A stretch of 64,000 bases of DNA from Flavivirga amylovorans (GCF_030540875.1 NZ_JAUOEM010000005.1:186001-250000); one strand, 5' to 3'; shown: positions 1-9,065, counted from the first letter of the stretch. Translations and numbers: made by a program. The notes: generated from the letters alone by a model not told the origin.

Positions 1-185
1 CCAATTTTAACTACTAATTCGACTTCATATATCAATTCGTTGGTAATAGATGGAAAGACCACATCTTTATTATTGGTTACTAAAGAACTTTCTGGTTTTG
101 TAAATATTAATTGAGATCCGTTTTTAATTCCCTCAATTTCAGCTTTATCACTTACATAATTTTTGCCGATGCCTATTATTTTCAT
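1..185 (-). CDS. Fumarylacetoacetate hydrolase (FAH) family protein, N-terminal part
   Basis: This is a partial gene. The start codon is at 183-185 on the minus strand and the reading frame stays open to the left edge, giving the first 61 residues. It begins MKIIGIGKNYVSD and contains FTKPESSL and later YEVELVVKIG. This matches the N-terminus of FAH-family hydrolases and isomerases, in which the E-x-E of the YEVEL segment binds the catalytic divalent metal. The family acts on 2-oxo or beta-dicarbonyl acids in aromatic and sugar-acid breakdown. The exact substrate cannot be judged from this fragment. A full-length protein would be about 200 residues. Confidence 0.8.
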   Translation of the reverse strand, partial: MKIIGIGKNYVSDKAEIEGIKNGSQLIFTKPESSLVTNNKDVVFPSITNELIYEVELVVKI

Positions 186-355
186 TTGTATTGTTTAATG
201 GTTTATTTATGACAATAAAAGTAATGAATTAAGCAGACTACCAAGACGTTTTAAACGTAAATATTTGAGCCTTTTTATACTTAAATATTGTGCAGTTTAT
301 TATGATTTTTACCCGTTCAAATCAAATTTTTACTATTCTTTCCTGTGACACTATC

Positions 356-1126
356 CTATTTTTTTGTTCCTAACAAATAAAGAACAACACCTGGACCAGA
401 TTTTACTTTATCAATTTCCCAATCATAAGTTTCAGTGCCTTCCAGGTTTTCAACAAGGTTATTCATTTCCTTTATAGAATACGTACGAAGCGATGACACA
501 ATTCCGTCCCACAATACAAATAAGGGGACAATAGGGATTAAATAAGTGAATACAATCCGACCTATTTTAAATGGTTTTATAAAAGGCGTTGTAAAGAGAA
601 CACTTAAAGGTGAAAATAACATAGCCAGAAGACTTGGAAAACTTCTTTCCTGTGCTTCAAAAATGGCGATTGCATTGTTTGAATTAATAGCATTTTGTAA
701 AATCTGTTTTGCATCGTTTGGTTTAAAATGATGTAAAGATAAAAATTGTGTTCTTAGCCCTTTCAAATCTGTAGGAACATCTCTAGCATCAATAGGTTTT
801 TCGATGTACTTAAAATTATTAGCTTGTTTTTTTGTGAATTGAAATGCTGGAATATTTGGATAGAAATCTGTTAGGGTTATTTCCAAGTCAGGAATATCTT
901 TTTTTAATTCAGAGTTTAACCAAATGAGTCCGCCACCGCCACCAGAACCAAGATCAATTATTTGATTCGTTTTACTTTTTTCAAGACCTTTTTTAATTAT
1001 CGGAATAATAGATGTATACATTTTGGTCTTGTTAGACAAAAACTGCAAAAAATCTGTTCCGTAATTCCTTAAAAATGAAGGAAACCATTTTTGATCTTCA
1101 AATTCGAATGCGTGTATTCTTCCCAT
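356..1126 (-). CDS. Class I SAM-dependent methyltransferase
   Basis: A 256-residue protein with a glycine-rich SAM-binding motif I (IIDLGSGGGGGL, about residues 56-67) and an acidic residue at the end of the next strand (LTDFYP, D about 87). The C-terminal third is unusually hydrophobic (about residues 165-220, with FTYLIPIVPLFVLWDGIV), suggesting membrane association or a lipophilic substrate. It ends in a beta-rich segment (GPGVVLYLLGTKK). It stands alone, divergent from the ABC exporter on its right. The methyl acceptor is unknown. The fold assignment is firm and the specific role is not. Confidence 0.75.
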   Translation of the reverse strand: MGRIHAFEFEDQKWFPSFLRNYGTDFLQFLSNKTKMYTSIIPIIKKGLEKSKTNQIIDLGSGGGGGLIWLNSELKKDIPDLEITLTDFYPNIPAFQFTKKQANNFKYIEKPIDARDVPTDLKGLRTQFLSLHHFKPNDAKQILQNAINSNNAIAIFEAQERSFPSLLAMLFSPLSVLFTTPFIKPFKIGRIVFTYLIPIVPLFVLWDGIVSSLRTYSIKEMNNLVENLEGTETYDWEIDKVKSGPGVVLYLLGTKK

Positions 1127-1293
1127 ACTATTAGATGTTATAATTGTGCTTCAGAAACAGTACTAATTTAGTAAAATGAAACCCATCAAACAATTAACTA
1201 TATAGATGTTGTATTTAAATTAAATGTTATTAATATGATTCATAATTAAGAATAGTTAATTTTACAAATTACCTTATTGCTAAAATAATTTAG

Positions 1294-3060
1294 ATGCAAC
1301 ATCTCCAAAAGAGTCCAGAAAATAAAGTTAAAAGTAAAGTCACTATGGCGCAAGCCTTTAAAACGATTGTATGGCCACGCCGTAATTTGGTGTTTATTGG
1401 TTTAATATTGATCGTTATTAGAAGCCTGGCAGGTTTAGTGTTACCCTGGCAAAGTAAAGTGTTGCTGGATGAGGTCGTACCTGGTAAAGACATGAGCCTG
1501 TTATACAATTTAGTAGCCATTGTTTTGGGAGCTATTTTTATACAATCGATCACGTCGTTTTTGCTCACACGTATATTAAGTGTACAAGCACAATATTTAA
1601 TTAGCGAATTACGGGCACAAGTGCAGAAAAAAGTACTTTCGTTGCCTATTAGTTTTTTTGATAACACTAAATCAGGAGCTCTGGTATCACGAATTATGAG
1701 TGATGTTGAAGGCGTTCGAAACCTTATCGGTACAGGGTTGGTTCAGTTGGTAGGAGGCACTTTTACTGCGATAGTGTCTTTGATTATTTTAATAAAACTA
1801 AACCCATGGATGACGCTTTTCGTATTTGTACCACTATCCATATTCGGTTATATAGCACTTAGAGCCTTTAAATATATACGTCCAATTTTTAGAAAACGAG
1901 GGGAGATAAATGCCGAAGTGAAAGGACGCTTAACTGAAACGTTAGCAGGAGTTAGAGTAATTAAGGCATTTAATGCCGAAACACAGGAAAACGAGGCTTT
2001 TGAAAAAGGCGTTGATAAGTTATTTCAGAATGTGAAAAAGAGTTTGACTGCTACGGCTTTAATGACGAGCTCTTCAACCTTTTTAATAGGTGTTGCTACT
2101 ACAGGGATTATGGCCATTGGCGGGTATTATATGATACAAAGTGAAATGACTACAGGAGAGTTTTTATTCTTTACGCTTATTTTAGGGTTTATGATAGCAC
2201 CTATAGTACAAATGAGTAACATAGGAAGTCAATTAACTGAAGCTCTAGCAGGTTTGGATAGAACAGAAGAGCTTATGAATATGACTGCCGAAGAAGATAA
2301 TGAGGATAGAACCATTCAGCTTGAAACTATAAAGGGAGAGATTGTTTTTAACGATGTATCATTTTCTTATGAGGAAGGAAAAGACGTTTTACATGATATT
2401 AATTTTAAAGCACCTCCAGGTTCGACCACAGCTTTAGTTGGGAGTTCAGGATCAGGCAAGTCAACTATAGCAGGCTTGTCTGCTACATTTTTAAATCCGA
2501 AATCTGGCAAAGTAACAATAGATGGTCAAGATTTATCTAAAGTAAAATTAAATACATACCGCCAATATTTAGGGGTGGTTTTACAAGATGAATTTTTATT
2601 TGAAGGAACCATAAGAGAGAATATCATGTTTCCTAGACCAGATGCCACAGCATCTGAATTACAAAATGCAGTAAAAGCAGCTTATGTAAACGAATTTACA
2701 GATCGTTTTGAAGAAGGTTTAGATACTTTAATTGGGGAAAGAGGTGTGAAATTATCTGGAGGACAAAGGCAACGATTAGCCATTGCACGTGCTATTTTAG
2801 CAGATCCGAAAATTATTATATTAGACGAAGCGACTTCCAGTTTAGATACCGAGAGTGAAGCATTAATACAAAAAAGTTTAGGAGAGTTAATTAAAAATAG
2901 AACCACTATTGTCATTGCACATCGGTTGAGTACTATTAGAAAAGCGGATCAGATTTTGGTCATTGAAGCAGGTCGTATTGTAGAGCGCGGCACTCATGAC
3001 GAATTGATTGCTTTAAATGGTCGATATTACGATTTATACACATATCAAGCAAAGATTTAA
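1294..3060 (+). CDS. ABC transporter, fused permease and ATPase (MsbA/exporter type)
   Basis: A 588-residue half-transporter that should work as a homodimer in the inner membrane. An N-terminal six-helix exporter domain (about residues 30-325) is followed by an ATPase domain (about 345-585). In the ATPase, Walker A is GSSGSGKST (about 383-391), the ABC signature is LSGGQRQR (about 487), Walker B is IIILDEATSS (about 507) and the H-loop is IVIAHRLST. Length and layout fit MsbA/LmrA-type exporters of lipids, drugs or peptides. The sequence alone does not show the substrate. A DinB-family gene begins 10 bp after its stop and is probably co-transcribed. Confidence 0.9.
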   Translation: MQHLQKSPENKVKSKVTMAQAFKTIVWPRRNLVFIGLILIVIRSLAGLVLPWQSKVLLDEVVPGKDMSLLYNLVAIVLGAIFIQSITSFLLTRILSVQAQYLISELRAQVQKKVLSLPISFFDNTKSGALVSRIMSDVEGVRNLIGTGLVQLVGGTFTAIVSLIILIKLNPWMTLFVFVPLSIFGYIALRAFKYIRPIFRKRGEINAEVKGRLTETLAGVRVIKAFNAETQENEAFEKGVDKLFQNVKKSLTATALMTSSSTFLIGVATTGIMAIGGYYMIQSEMTTGEFLFFTLILGFMIAPIVQMSNIGSQLTEALAGLDRTEELMNMTAEEDNEDRTIQLETIKGEIVFNDVSFSYEEGKDVLHDINFKAPPGSTTALVGSSGSGKSTIAGLSATFLNPKSGKVTIDGQDLSKVKLNTYRQYLGVVLQDEFLFEGTIRENIMFPRPDATASELQNAVKAAYVNEFTDRFEEGLDTLIGERGVKLSGGQRQRLAIARAILADPKIIILDEATSSLDTESEALIQKSLGELIKNRTTIVIAHRLSTIRKADQILVIEAGRIVERGTHDELIALNGRYYDLYTYQAKI

Positions 3061-3070
3061 TAAAAATAAA

Positions 3071-3589
3071 ATGAAAACATCAGATTTAAAAACCACAGAA
3101 TACAACGAATATTATTACAGATATATAAATTTAATTTCTAAAGAAACTACATTGATAGATGGTTTTAAAAAGGATTCGGATATAGTTTTAGAATTCTTTG
3201 AATCCATTCCTTCAGATAAATTAGATTATAGATACGCAGAAGGTAAATGGAGTGTAAAAGAAATTTTTCAACATTTAATTGATACTGAGCGTATTTTTCA
3301 GCACCGTTGTTTTCGTTTTTCCAGACATGACAAAACTGTCATCTCTGGATTTGAACAAGATGATTATATAGAACCTTCTTGTGCTAACGATAAAAGTTTA
3401 GAATCTCTTATTGAGGAATTTAAAGCGGTGCGCCAAAGTTTTATCGTATTACTGAAAAGTTTAGAGGAAAACGATTTAAAATTTATAGGAAATGCAAGTG
3501 GTTTGGACATGTCTGCAAGAGCAGCTGCATTTACAATATTAGGACATTCTATCTGGCACATCAAGGTTATAAATGAACGTTACCTATAA
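3071..3589 (+). CDS. DinB family protein
   Basis: A 172-residue protein of the DinB/YfiT four-helix-bundle superfamily. Diagnostic pieces are the N-terminal helix, KWSVKEIFQHLIDTERIF with a potential metal-binding histidine, and a C-terminal GHSIWHIKVINERYL histidine segment. The frame is open back to 3017, but that start lies inside the ABC transporter gene. The ATG at 3071, 10 bp after the transporter stop, gives the normal family N-terminus. Superfamily members include metal-dependent thiol transferases and many proteins of unknown function. The 3' end overlaps the convergent MFS gene by 6 bp. Confidence 0.8.
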   Translation: MKTSDLKTTEYNEYYYRYINLISKETTLIDGFKKDSDIVLEFFESIPSDKLDYRYAEGKWSVKEIFQHLIDTERIFQHRCFRFSRHDKTVISGFEQDDYIEPSCANDKSLESLIEEFKAVRQSFIVLLKSLEENDLKFIGNASGLDMSARAAAFTILGHSIWHIKVINERYL

Positions 3590-4801
3590 TGACTTAATAG
3601 CAGGTAATTCCTTTTTTCTTTTTAGAATAATAAAAGTTAAAAGAGAAAGTATGCCAAAAATAGAAAACCCAATGAATAGTGGTAAGACAGAATCACTAAC
3701 AAAACTGCCAATATAATTAGCTATAGGTACTGCCATAACTGTAGATACGAAACCATTAATAGCGGCACCTATACCAGCAATATGGCCTAAAGGTTGCATG
3801 GCTAAAGCTCTTATATTTCCGAAAATAAAGCCAACGGCAAAGAACTGTAAAGCAAAAAAACTTATTAAAATACCAATGCCTGGATTGTCTCCAGACCAGA
3901 ATAAAACAACATACAAAATAGAGATAACAGCATATGCCACAGTTGCTATGTATGCAATACGCCACATACCATATTTAACAACAAAAACACTATTTAAATA
4001 GGTCGCAAACCCAATAGATATTGCTAAACTTGCAAAAATATAGGGAAACATATCGGCTAAGTTATATTGTTCCTGAAAAATTTGTTGAGAGGTACTTAAG
4101 TATACCATAAATGATCCTGTTATAAACCCAGAAATAAGCGTGAAAGCAACAGCATCTTTATATTTAACAAATTCTTTAGCACCATCAATAAATTGGTGGG
4201 ATGTAAATTTTATACGTTTTTCCTTTAGTAACGTTTCGGGTTGCCGTTTCCAAAACCAAAGCATGACCAAAAGACCGTATATTAAATTTACATAAAAAAT
4301 GGATTCCCAATTATAAAAATTAAGTAAAAATACCCCTAATGTTGGAGCAATAACTGGAACTAAAATAAAAACCATAACTACAATAGATAAGATTTTAGCC
4401 ATATAATCGCCGCTATACGAATCTCTTACAATAGCAATGCTTAAGGTTCTTGGTGAAGATAACCCGATACCCTGAAGTACTCGACCTATAATCATCATTT
4501 CAAAACTTTTAGTAGTTACACAAATAATACTACCAATTATAAATACTACAAACCCTATATATACTATTAGCTTTCTGCCAAAGCTATCAGATAAAGGCCC
4601 AAAAATGAGCTGACCAAAGCCTAAGCCTAAAAAAATCATAGTAATTAATAGCTGATTATCATTTTCGTTGATAACACCTAGCGAACTCCCAATTTCTGGA
4701 AGTGCAGGTAATAAAGCGTCTATTGATAAAGCAACAATAGACATAAGAGATGCCATTAATGCTACAAATTCTAATCGGAATTTATTATTTGGGTTTTGCA
4801 T
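3584..4801 (-). CDS. MFS multidrug efflux transporter, Bcr/CflA family
   Basis: A 405-residue protein with about 12 predicted membrane helices. The first helix carries LSIDALLPALPEI, the position where Bcr/CflA transporters have a conserved acidic residue near TDMYLPALP. The loop between helices 2 and 3 has the MFS motif A form GPLSDSFGRKL (about residues 68-78). A second family pattern, GRVLQGIGLSSPRTLSIAIVRD, follows in the helix 4-5 region. Family members are proton-driven exporters of drugs or small metabolites. It is a single gene converging on the DinB gene with a 6-bp overlap. Confidence 0.87.
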   Translation of the reverse strand: MQNPNNKFRLEFVALMASLMSIVALSIDALLPALPEIGSSLGVINENDNQLLITMIFLGLGFGQLIFGPLSDSFGRKLIVYIGFVVFIIGSIICVTTKSFEMMIIGRVLQGIGLSSPRTLSIAIVRDSYSGDYMAKILSIVVMVFILVPVIAPTLGVFLLNFYNWESIFYVNLIYGLLVMLWFWKRQPETLLKEKRIKFTSHQFIDGAKEFVKYKDAVAFTLISGFITGSFMVYLSTSQQIFQEQYNLADMFPYIFASLAISIGFATYLNSVFVVKYGMWRIAYIATVAYAVISILYVVLFWSGDNPGIGILISFFALQFFAVGFIFGNIRALAMQPLGHIAGIGAAINGFVSTVMAVPIANYIGSFVSDSVLPLFIGFSIFGILSLLTFIILKRKKELPAIKSL

Positions 4802-4924
4802 TTGGCAAAAGTAGTTTATATAAAGTTATTAAGGCTCAATTTGAATGTTACGTTAATATAATTTTATGATTTTTATAATTTATAAAATAGGAGTGTTTGC
4901 TATATTTACATCAAAAAAATAATT

Positions 4925-5368
4925 ATGAAATACGTTACACTTGTCCTAGTGCTATCTCTTTTTGTTTCCTGTGGCAGTGACGATGAAAAAGACTATGTTA
5001 CTTTAAATGATAAAGAAATAACAGATTATATTGCTGAAAATAATTTGGTTGCAGAGAAAAGTTCTACAGGACTTTATTATGTCATTGAAGAAGAAGGAAC
5101 AGGGGAGCAACCCACTTTTACATCTAATGTTACTGTATCCTATAAAGGATACTTTACCAATGGATCTGTCTTTGATGAAAGAGCTTCTTATAAAACTAAT
5201 TTACAAAATGTTATACTAGGTTGGACAGAAGGCATTACGTATTTTAAAGAAGGAGGAAGTGGAAAACTTTTAATACCTGCTCATTTGGGTTATGGTAATT
5301 CTGGAAGAGGAAGTATTCCTGGAGGAGCCGTTCTTATTTTTGATATTACCCTTATTTCTGTAAATTAG
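4925..5368 (+). CDS. FKBP-type peptidyl-prolyl cis-trans isomerase, lipoprotein
   Basis: A 147-residue protein with a lipoprotein signal peptide (LFVSCGSDDE, modified Cys at 16) and a single FKBP domain covering about residues 55-147. Recognisable FKBP pieces are VSYKGYFTNGSVFDE, an LGWTEGI segment and IPAHLGYGNSGRG followed by IPGGAVLIFDITLI. It should catalyse prolyl isomerisation or act as a folding factor in the periplasm, anchored to a membrane. A weak promoter-like TATATTTA lies about 10-20 bp before the start. It appears to be a single gene. Confidence 0.9.
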   Translation: MKYVTLVLVLSLFVSCGSDDEKDYVTLNDKEITDYIAENNLVAEKSSTGLYYVIEEEGTGEQPTFTSNVTVSYKGYFTNGSVFDERASYKTNLQNVILGWTEGITYFKEGGSGKLLIPAHLGYGNSGRGSIPGGAVLIFDITLISVN

Positions 5369-5578
5369 AGAGAAAATATTACAAGAGGCTATTTCTATAA
5401 ATAAAAGTAACTGCTTTATGAACGCTTTTATTTCATGTAACATCATTACAAATTTAGCGATGCCGAATTTATAGACCAATTTAAAGTAGTAGTATTTCCA
5501 TTAAAAATTGTTGGTGTTTCAGCTGTACCTGTAAGGATAGTTGCATTATTTGACCAAACCATTAATAAAATAGAAACC

Positions 5579-6025
5579 ATGATTACTAAGAGTTTAACCA
5601 AAATTTTCACCAGAGACCTCAATAAACTTAAGACAGAAATGATGTCTTATAAACAAGAGGAGAATTTATGGTTTCTTGATAAAGAAATAACGAACTCAGC
5701 TGGTAATTTATGTTTACATATTGTAGGTAACATTAATCATTTTATAGGAGCCATATTAGGTGATACAGGCTATGTAAGACAACGAGATCTGGAGTTTTCG
5801 CTCAAAAATATAGTGCGTACTGAACTAATACAACAAATTGATGATACTATACAATTAGTTGAACATGTCTTAGCAAAATTATCAGATATAGATTTAGAGA
5901 AGAAATACCCTTTAGAGGTTTTTAATAAACCAATGACAACGGACTATTTTTTGATTCATTTAACGACTCATTTATCGTATCACTTAGGACAAATAAATTA
6001 CCATAGACGTTTAACAGACTTATAA
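5579..6025 (+). CDS. DinB family protein (DUF1572-like)
   Basis: A 148-residue four-helix-bundle protein of the DinB superfamily. Signature parts are NSAGNLCLHIVGNINHFIGA, the GYVRQRDLEFS segment and the C-terminal HLTTHLSYHLGQINYHRRL, which carry the three histidines expected to form a metal site. Only one base separates its stop from the following Crp/Fnr gene, so the two are almost certainly one transcript. That pairing suggests, without proof, that the regulator controls or responds to the reaction of this enzyme. The substrate is unknown. Confidence 0.82.
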   Translation: MITKSLTKIFTRDLNKLKTEMMSYKQEENLWFLDKEITNSAGNLCLHIVGNINHFIGAILGDTGYVRQRDLEFSLKNIVRTELIQQIDDTIQLVEHVLAKLSDIDLEKKYPLEVFNKPMTTDYFLIHLTTHLSYHLGQINYHRRLTDL

Positions 6026-6026
6026 T

Positions 6027-6620
6027 ATGATTAAAGAAAAAGGACAAATATTATTAGATTATATCAATAAATATGTTTCTTTAACAGAAGTAGAGGAGAA
6101 AATACTACTCTCTAAAGTTATTTATAGATCATACTTAAAAGGTCAGTATATTGTTCAGCAAGGCGATGTTTGTAAATATGAATGCTTTGTTCTATCTGGC
6201 TGTACCAAAACCTTTCATGTAGATAATGAAGGACAGGAACATATAGTCATGTTTTCTATAGAAGATTGGTGGACTGCCGATATGGGAAGCTTTGTTACGC
6301 AAACTCCTGCAGATTATAATGTGCAATGTTTAGAAAAAACGGAGCTAATTATGTTTTCTTATGATATTATTGAAGACCTATATGCCGCCATTCCAAAACT
6401 GGAACGCTTTTTTAGGCAAATTATACAAAAAGCATTTATTGCTTCACAAAAGCGTATTATTAGAAATTTTAGCCTTTCTGCAAAAGATAGATATGTATAT
6501 TTTAGAGATCAGTACCCCAAAATAGAACAGCGAATTCCCCAGTATATGATTGCCTCATATTTAGGGATTACCAAGGAGTTTTTAAGTAAAATTAAGAGCG
6601 AACTTATATTTGAACAATGA
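6027..6620 (+). CDS. Crp/Fnr family transcriptional regulator
   Basis: A 197-residue protein with an N-terminal cyclic-nucleotide-binding-type beta-barrel (about residues 20-110, including QYIVQQGDVCKYECFVLSG). A long dimerisation helix follows, then a C-terminal helix-turn-helix region (IPQYMIASYLGITKEFLSKIK). It lacks the cysteine cluster of Fnr. Many Bacteroidota members of this group do not bind cAMP, so the effector is unknown. It starts one base after the DinB gene and lies upstream of NTF2-like and YceI genes that it may regulate. Confidence 0.87.
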   Translation: MIKEKGQILLDYINKYVSLTEVEEKILLSKVIYRSYLKGQYIVQQGDVCKYECFVLSGCTKTFHVDNEGQEHIVMFSIEDWWTADMGSFVTQTPADYNVQCLEKTELIMFSYDIIEDLYAAIPKLERFFRQIIQKAFIASQKRIIRNFSLSAKDRYVYFRDQYPKIEQRIPQYMIASYLGITKEFLSKIKSELIFEQ

Positions 6621-6717
6621 AAAGTTAATCTAGATTAACATATTTTGATAAACTATATTATTTTCTATTAAAACGATGTTTTAGACATTTGTATCATAAT
6701 TAATAACTTAATACATT

Positions 6718-7071
6718 ATGAATAAATTAATAGAAAATATTAGTACAATAAACGATATGATTCTCCAAGGAAAAGCATTAGAAGCATTCGACGAATTTTA
6801 TCATGAATCGGTTGTTATGCAAGAAAATGATAATCCAAAAGTTGTCGGTAAAGCAGCTAATAGAAAGCGAGAAGAAGAATTTTTTGCTTCCATTACGGAG
6901 TTTAGAGCTGCTCAACCAATTAAAGTTACTGTCGGAGAAAATACGACTATGGTAGAATGGCATTTTGATTATACGCATAAAGATTGGGGAGTAAAAAACT
7001 ACACACAAGTAGCAGTACAAGACTGGAAAGACGGAAAAATAATTAAAGAAAAATTTTATTACGGATCATAA
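6718..7071 (+). CDS. SnoaL/NTF2-like family protein
   Basis: A 117-residue cone-fold protein of the SnoaL/NTF2 superfamily. It has an N-terminal helix pair (NDMILQGKALEAFDEFYHESVV), a GKAANRKREEEFF helix and a beta-sheet ending in VQDWKDGKIIKEKFYYG, which is typical of the family. It is close to full length for a one-domain member. Members are small-molecule isomerases, hydratases or binding proteins, and no specific role is evident here. It lies 30 bp upstream of the YceI gene, probably in the same transcript. Confidence 0.78.
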   Translation: MNKLIENISTINDMILQGKALEAFDEFYHESVVMQENDNPKVVGKAANRKREEEFFASITEFRAAQPIKVTVGENTTMVEWHFDYTHKDWGVKNYTQVAVQDWKDGKIIKEKFYYGS

Positions 7072-7101
7072 ATTAAATCAAAAACAATTAAAAATAACAA
7101 G

Positions 7102-7680
7102 ATGAAAAACACAATTAAAAATTTGGTAGTATTGACAATAGTGACATTATTTACAGTGTCATTTACGGCAGTAGATAAAGACAAAAAAGAAATAAAAACA
7201 GATAAAAGTAAAGTTGTTTGGAAAGGTTATAAAGTAACAGGGTCTCACGAAGGAACTATTGCAATACAATCAGGGTTTTTAAACTTTGCAGGTGATAAAT
7301 TAACAGGAGGTGAGTTTGTTATAGATATGACTACTATAAACACTACCGATTTAGATGGTGAGTACAAAGGGAAACTTGATGGTCATTTAAAATCGGATGA
7401 TTTTTTTGGTGTTGTTGCACACCCAACAGCAAAATTGGTATTTACTAAAGTTAAAGCTACTGGTAAAAATGCTTACAATGTTACTGGAGACTTAACTATA
7501 AAAGGTAAAACAAACTCAATTACATTTACGATATCTATTTATGGAAGTAAAGCTACAGCTTCATTAAAAGTAGATAGAACAAAGTACGGTGTAAAATATG
7601 GATCTACTAGTTTCTTTGACGGACTAAAAGATAAAGCTATCTATGATGAATTTGATTTAGTATCAGATTTAGAATTTTAA
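7102..7680 (+). CDS. YceI family periplasmic protein
   Basis: A 192-residue protein with an N-terminal signal peptide (about residues 1-24, ending near SFTAVDK). One YceI lipocalin-like barrel follows, starting at SKVVWKGYKVTGSHEGTI and including GGEFVIDMTTINTTDL, HLKSDDFF and HPTAKLVFT. YceI proteins bind polyisoprenoid or other amphiphilic lipids in the periplasm, and their exact physiological role is uncertain. It is the last gene of its cluster and is followed by a strong terminator. Confidence 0.9.
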   Translation: MKNTIKNLVVLTIVTLFTVSFTAVDKDKKEIKTDKSKVVWKGYKVTGSHEGTIAIQSGFLNFAGDKLTGGEFVIDMTTINTTDLDGEYKGKLDGHLKSDDFFGVVAHPTAKLVFTKVKATGKNAYNVTGDLTIKGKTNSITFTISIYGSKATASLKVDRTKYGVKYGSTSFFDGLKDKAIYDEFDLVSDLEF

Positions 7681-7700
7681 TGATAGATTGATTAATAGTG

Positions 7701-7730
7701 AAAAAGGGATCCATTAATGGGTCCCTTTTT
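7701..7730 (+). terminator. Rho-independent terminator after YceI gene
   Basis: A near-perfect hairpin starts about 20 bp after the YceI stop. AAAAAGGGA-T-CCA pairs with TGG-G-TCCCTTTTT around a TTAA loop with one T-G wobble, and the T-run supplies the release signal. Confidence 0.85.
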
Positions 7731-7762
7731 GTTTATACAATTTTCTTAGTAGTATTTAATGC

Positions 7763-7770
7763 TATCTTTG
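7763..7770 (+). promoter_or_regulatory. Bacteroidota -7 promoter element
   Basis: TATCTTTG matches the TAnnTTTG -7 consensus exactly and sits between the upstream terminator and the next gene. No clear -33 TTG is visible. Transcription would begin after about 7775. This argues against the in-frame ATG at 7759 and for the ATG at 7795 as the start of the following gene. Confidence 0.5.
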
Positions 7771-7794
7771 TTTTCGTTATTAAGAAAAATATCT

Positions 7795-8412
7795 ATGCCA
7801 TTTAAAAAGCTCATTTTACCTTTAAAAGATACCATTGCAAATAAAGGTTTTGAAGAACCATTAGCATTTCAAAAACAAATTTTATCAAAAATAAAGGGAG
7901 GTGCTAGTTTATTTGCTATTGCCCCTAAAGATTCTGGAAAAACAACCAGTATTGTTATAAGTGTTATCCAGAGATTAAAATCAGCATTTGAAGATGCTCC
8001 TCGCGCTTTAATTTTTGTAAGGGATAAACAGGCTGCCTTAGAACTAGAACTGGAATTCAATTTATATAAAAGAGGTACAGATTTAAGAGTTTATTGTGCC
8101 TATGAAGAATATGATATTGAGAAACAACGTGAAGAAATATATATTGGAACAGATATCGTAATCGCAACTCCAAAACGCTTAAACAGAATATTTTACTTAA
8201 ATGGTATTAATTTAAATAAGTTACAAATGTGCATCGTTGAAGATGCAGACCTTTTGTTTAGAGGGAGTCATTTTGCGGAAATAACAAGAACACCAGAAAG
8301 TATAGGTAAATGTCAGTACTTGATTTTTTCTACAGAATTTGATAAACGTTTTGAACGCTGGCAGGATTCGTTTATGTACAATGCTCAAATTGTAAAAGCT
8401 AAGAAACAGTAG
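7795..8412 (+). CDS. DEAD-box-like protein with a single RecA domain
   Basis: A 205-residue protein resembling only the first RecA-like domain of a DEAD-box RNA helicase. It has a Q-motif-like region (FEEPLAFQKQIL), a Walker A variant (APKDSGKTT) and a motif Ib-like TPKRL. VEDADLLF stands in place of DEAD, and STEF in place of the SAT motif. The second helicase domain, with motifs IV-VI, is absent and the gene ends cleanly. It may bind nucleotide or RNA without helicase activity. The start was chosen because a -7 promoter element overlaps the upstream ATG. Confidence 0.75.
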   Translation: MPFKKLILPLKDTIANKGFEEPLAFQKQILSKIKGGASLFAIAPKDSGKTTSIVISVIQRLKSAFEDAPRALIFVRDKQAALELELEFNLYKRGTDLRVYCAYEEYDIEKQREEIYIGTDIVIATPKRLNRIFYLNGINLNKLQMCIVEDADLLFRGSHFAEITRTPESIGKCQYLIFSTEFDKRFERWQDSFMYNAQIVKAKKQ

Positions 8413-8426
8413 TTAACTTTGTTTAA

Positions 8427-8963
8427 ATGGATATTATATTTAATAATTTCAGAATTACACCCTTAGATATAAATGAAAGTGAAAATTTTTTTAATCTCAT
8501 TGATCGTAATAGAAGTCGATTAGAAGATTTTTTTGCTGGTACCGTATTAAAAACTAAAACACTTCAAGACACCATAATTTACTGCCAGAATATTAGAGAT
8601 CGTGTGTTAGAAAAAAGTTATTTCCCTTTTGTAATAAATGATTTAAAAACGGATACTTTCATAGGTTTAATTGATGTTAAAAGCATAGATTGGAACATCC
8701 CAAAAGCAGAAATAGGTTATTTTATTGATGTTGATTATGAAGGTCAAGGTGTCATTTCAAAGTCTTTAGGATTAGTCATAGAATATCTTTCCGAAGTATA
8801 TCAATTTAAAAAGTTATTATGCCGAGCTAATAGCAGCAATATAGGTAGTATTGCTGTGGCTAAGAAAAATGGCTTCACATTAGAAGGTACTATAAAACAG
8901 GATTATAAAACGACAAAGGGAGTCATTGTCGATTTAGATTATTATGGGCGAGTTTTTAGTTAA
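8427..8963 (+). CDS. GNAT family N-acetyltransferase, RimJ/RimL type
   Basis: A 178-residue acetyltransferase. The acyl-CoA binding loop is seen as DYEGQGVISKSL, after the strand KAEIGYFID. The C-terminal part has LLCRANSSNIGSIAVAKKNGF followed by a YGRVF-like end, which is the RimJ/RimL/SpeG layout. It should transfer an acetyl group from acetyl-CoA to an amine such as a protein N-terminus, polyamine or antibiotic. The acceptor is not evident. It starts 14 bp after the DEAD-box-like gene, so the two may share a transcript. Confidence 0.85.
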   Translation: MDIIFNNFRITPLDINESENFFNLIDRNRSRLEDFFAGTVLKTKTLQDTIIYCQNIRDRVLEKSYFPFVINDLKTDTFIGLIDVKSIDWNIPKAEIGYFIDVDYEGQGVISKSLGLVIEYLSEVYQFKKLLCRANSSNIGSIAVAKKNGFTLEGTIKQDYKTTKGVIVDLDYYGRVFS

Positions 8964-9065
8964 ACCCATCATAAAGTACTAGCTAGAATAAAGTAAGATA
9001 GCTATTTTTATAGTTGAAACTTTCATAACGCGTATAATATATAATCTGGGTAAAACCATTAAAGT

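Noticed and set aside
3017-3070. Upstream extension of the first DinB gene
   Set aside because: It lies inside the ABC transporter coding region; the ATG at 3071 gives the normal family N-terminus.
5446-5580. 44-codon minus-strand frame in the gap before the second DinB gene
   Set aside because: Thr/Asn-rich and vaguely like a surface-protein repeat, but too short and with no supporting context; the plus strand is also open here by chance.
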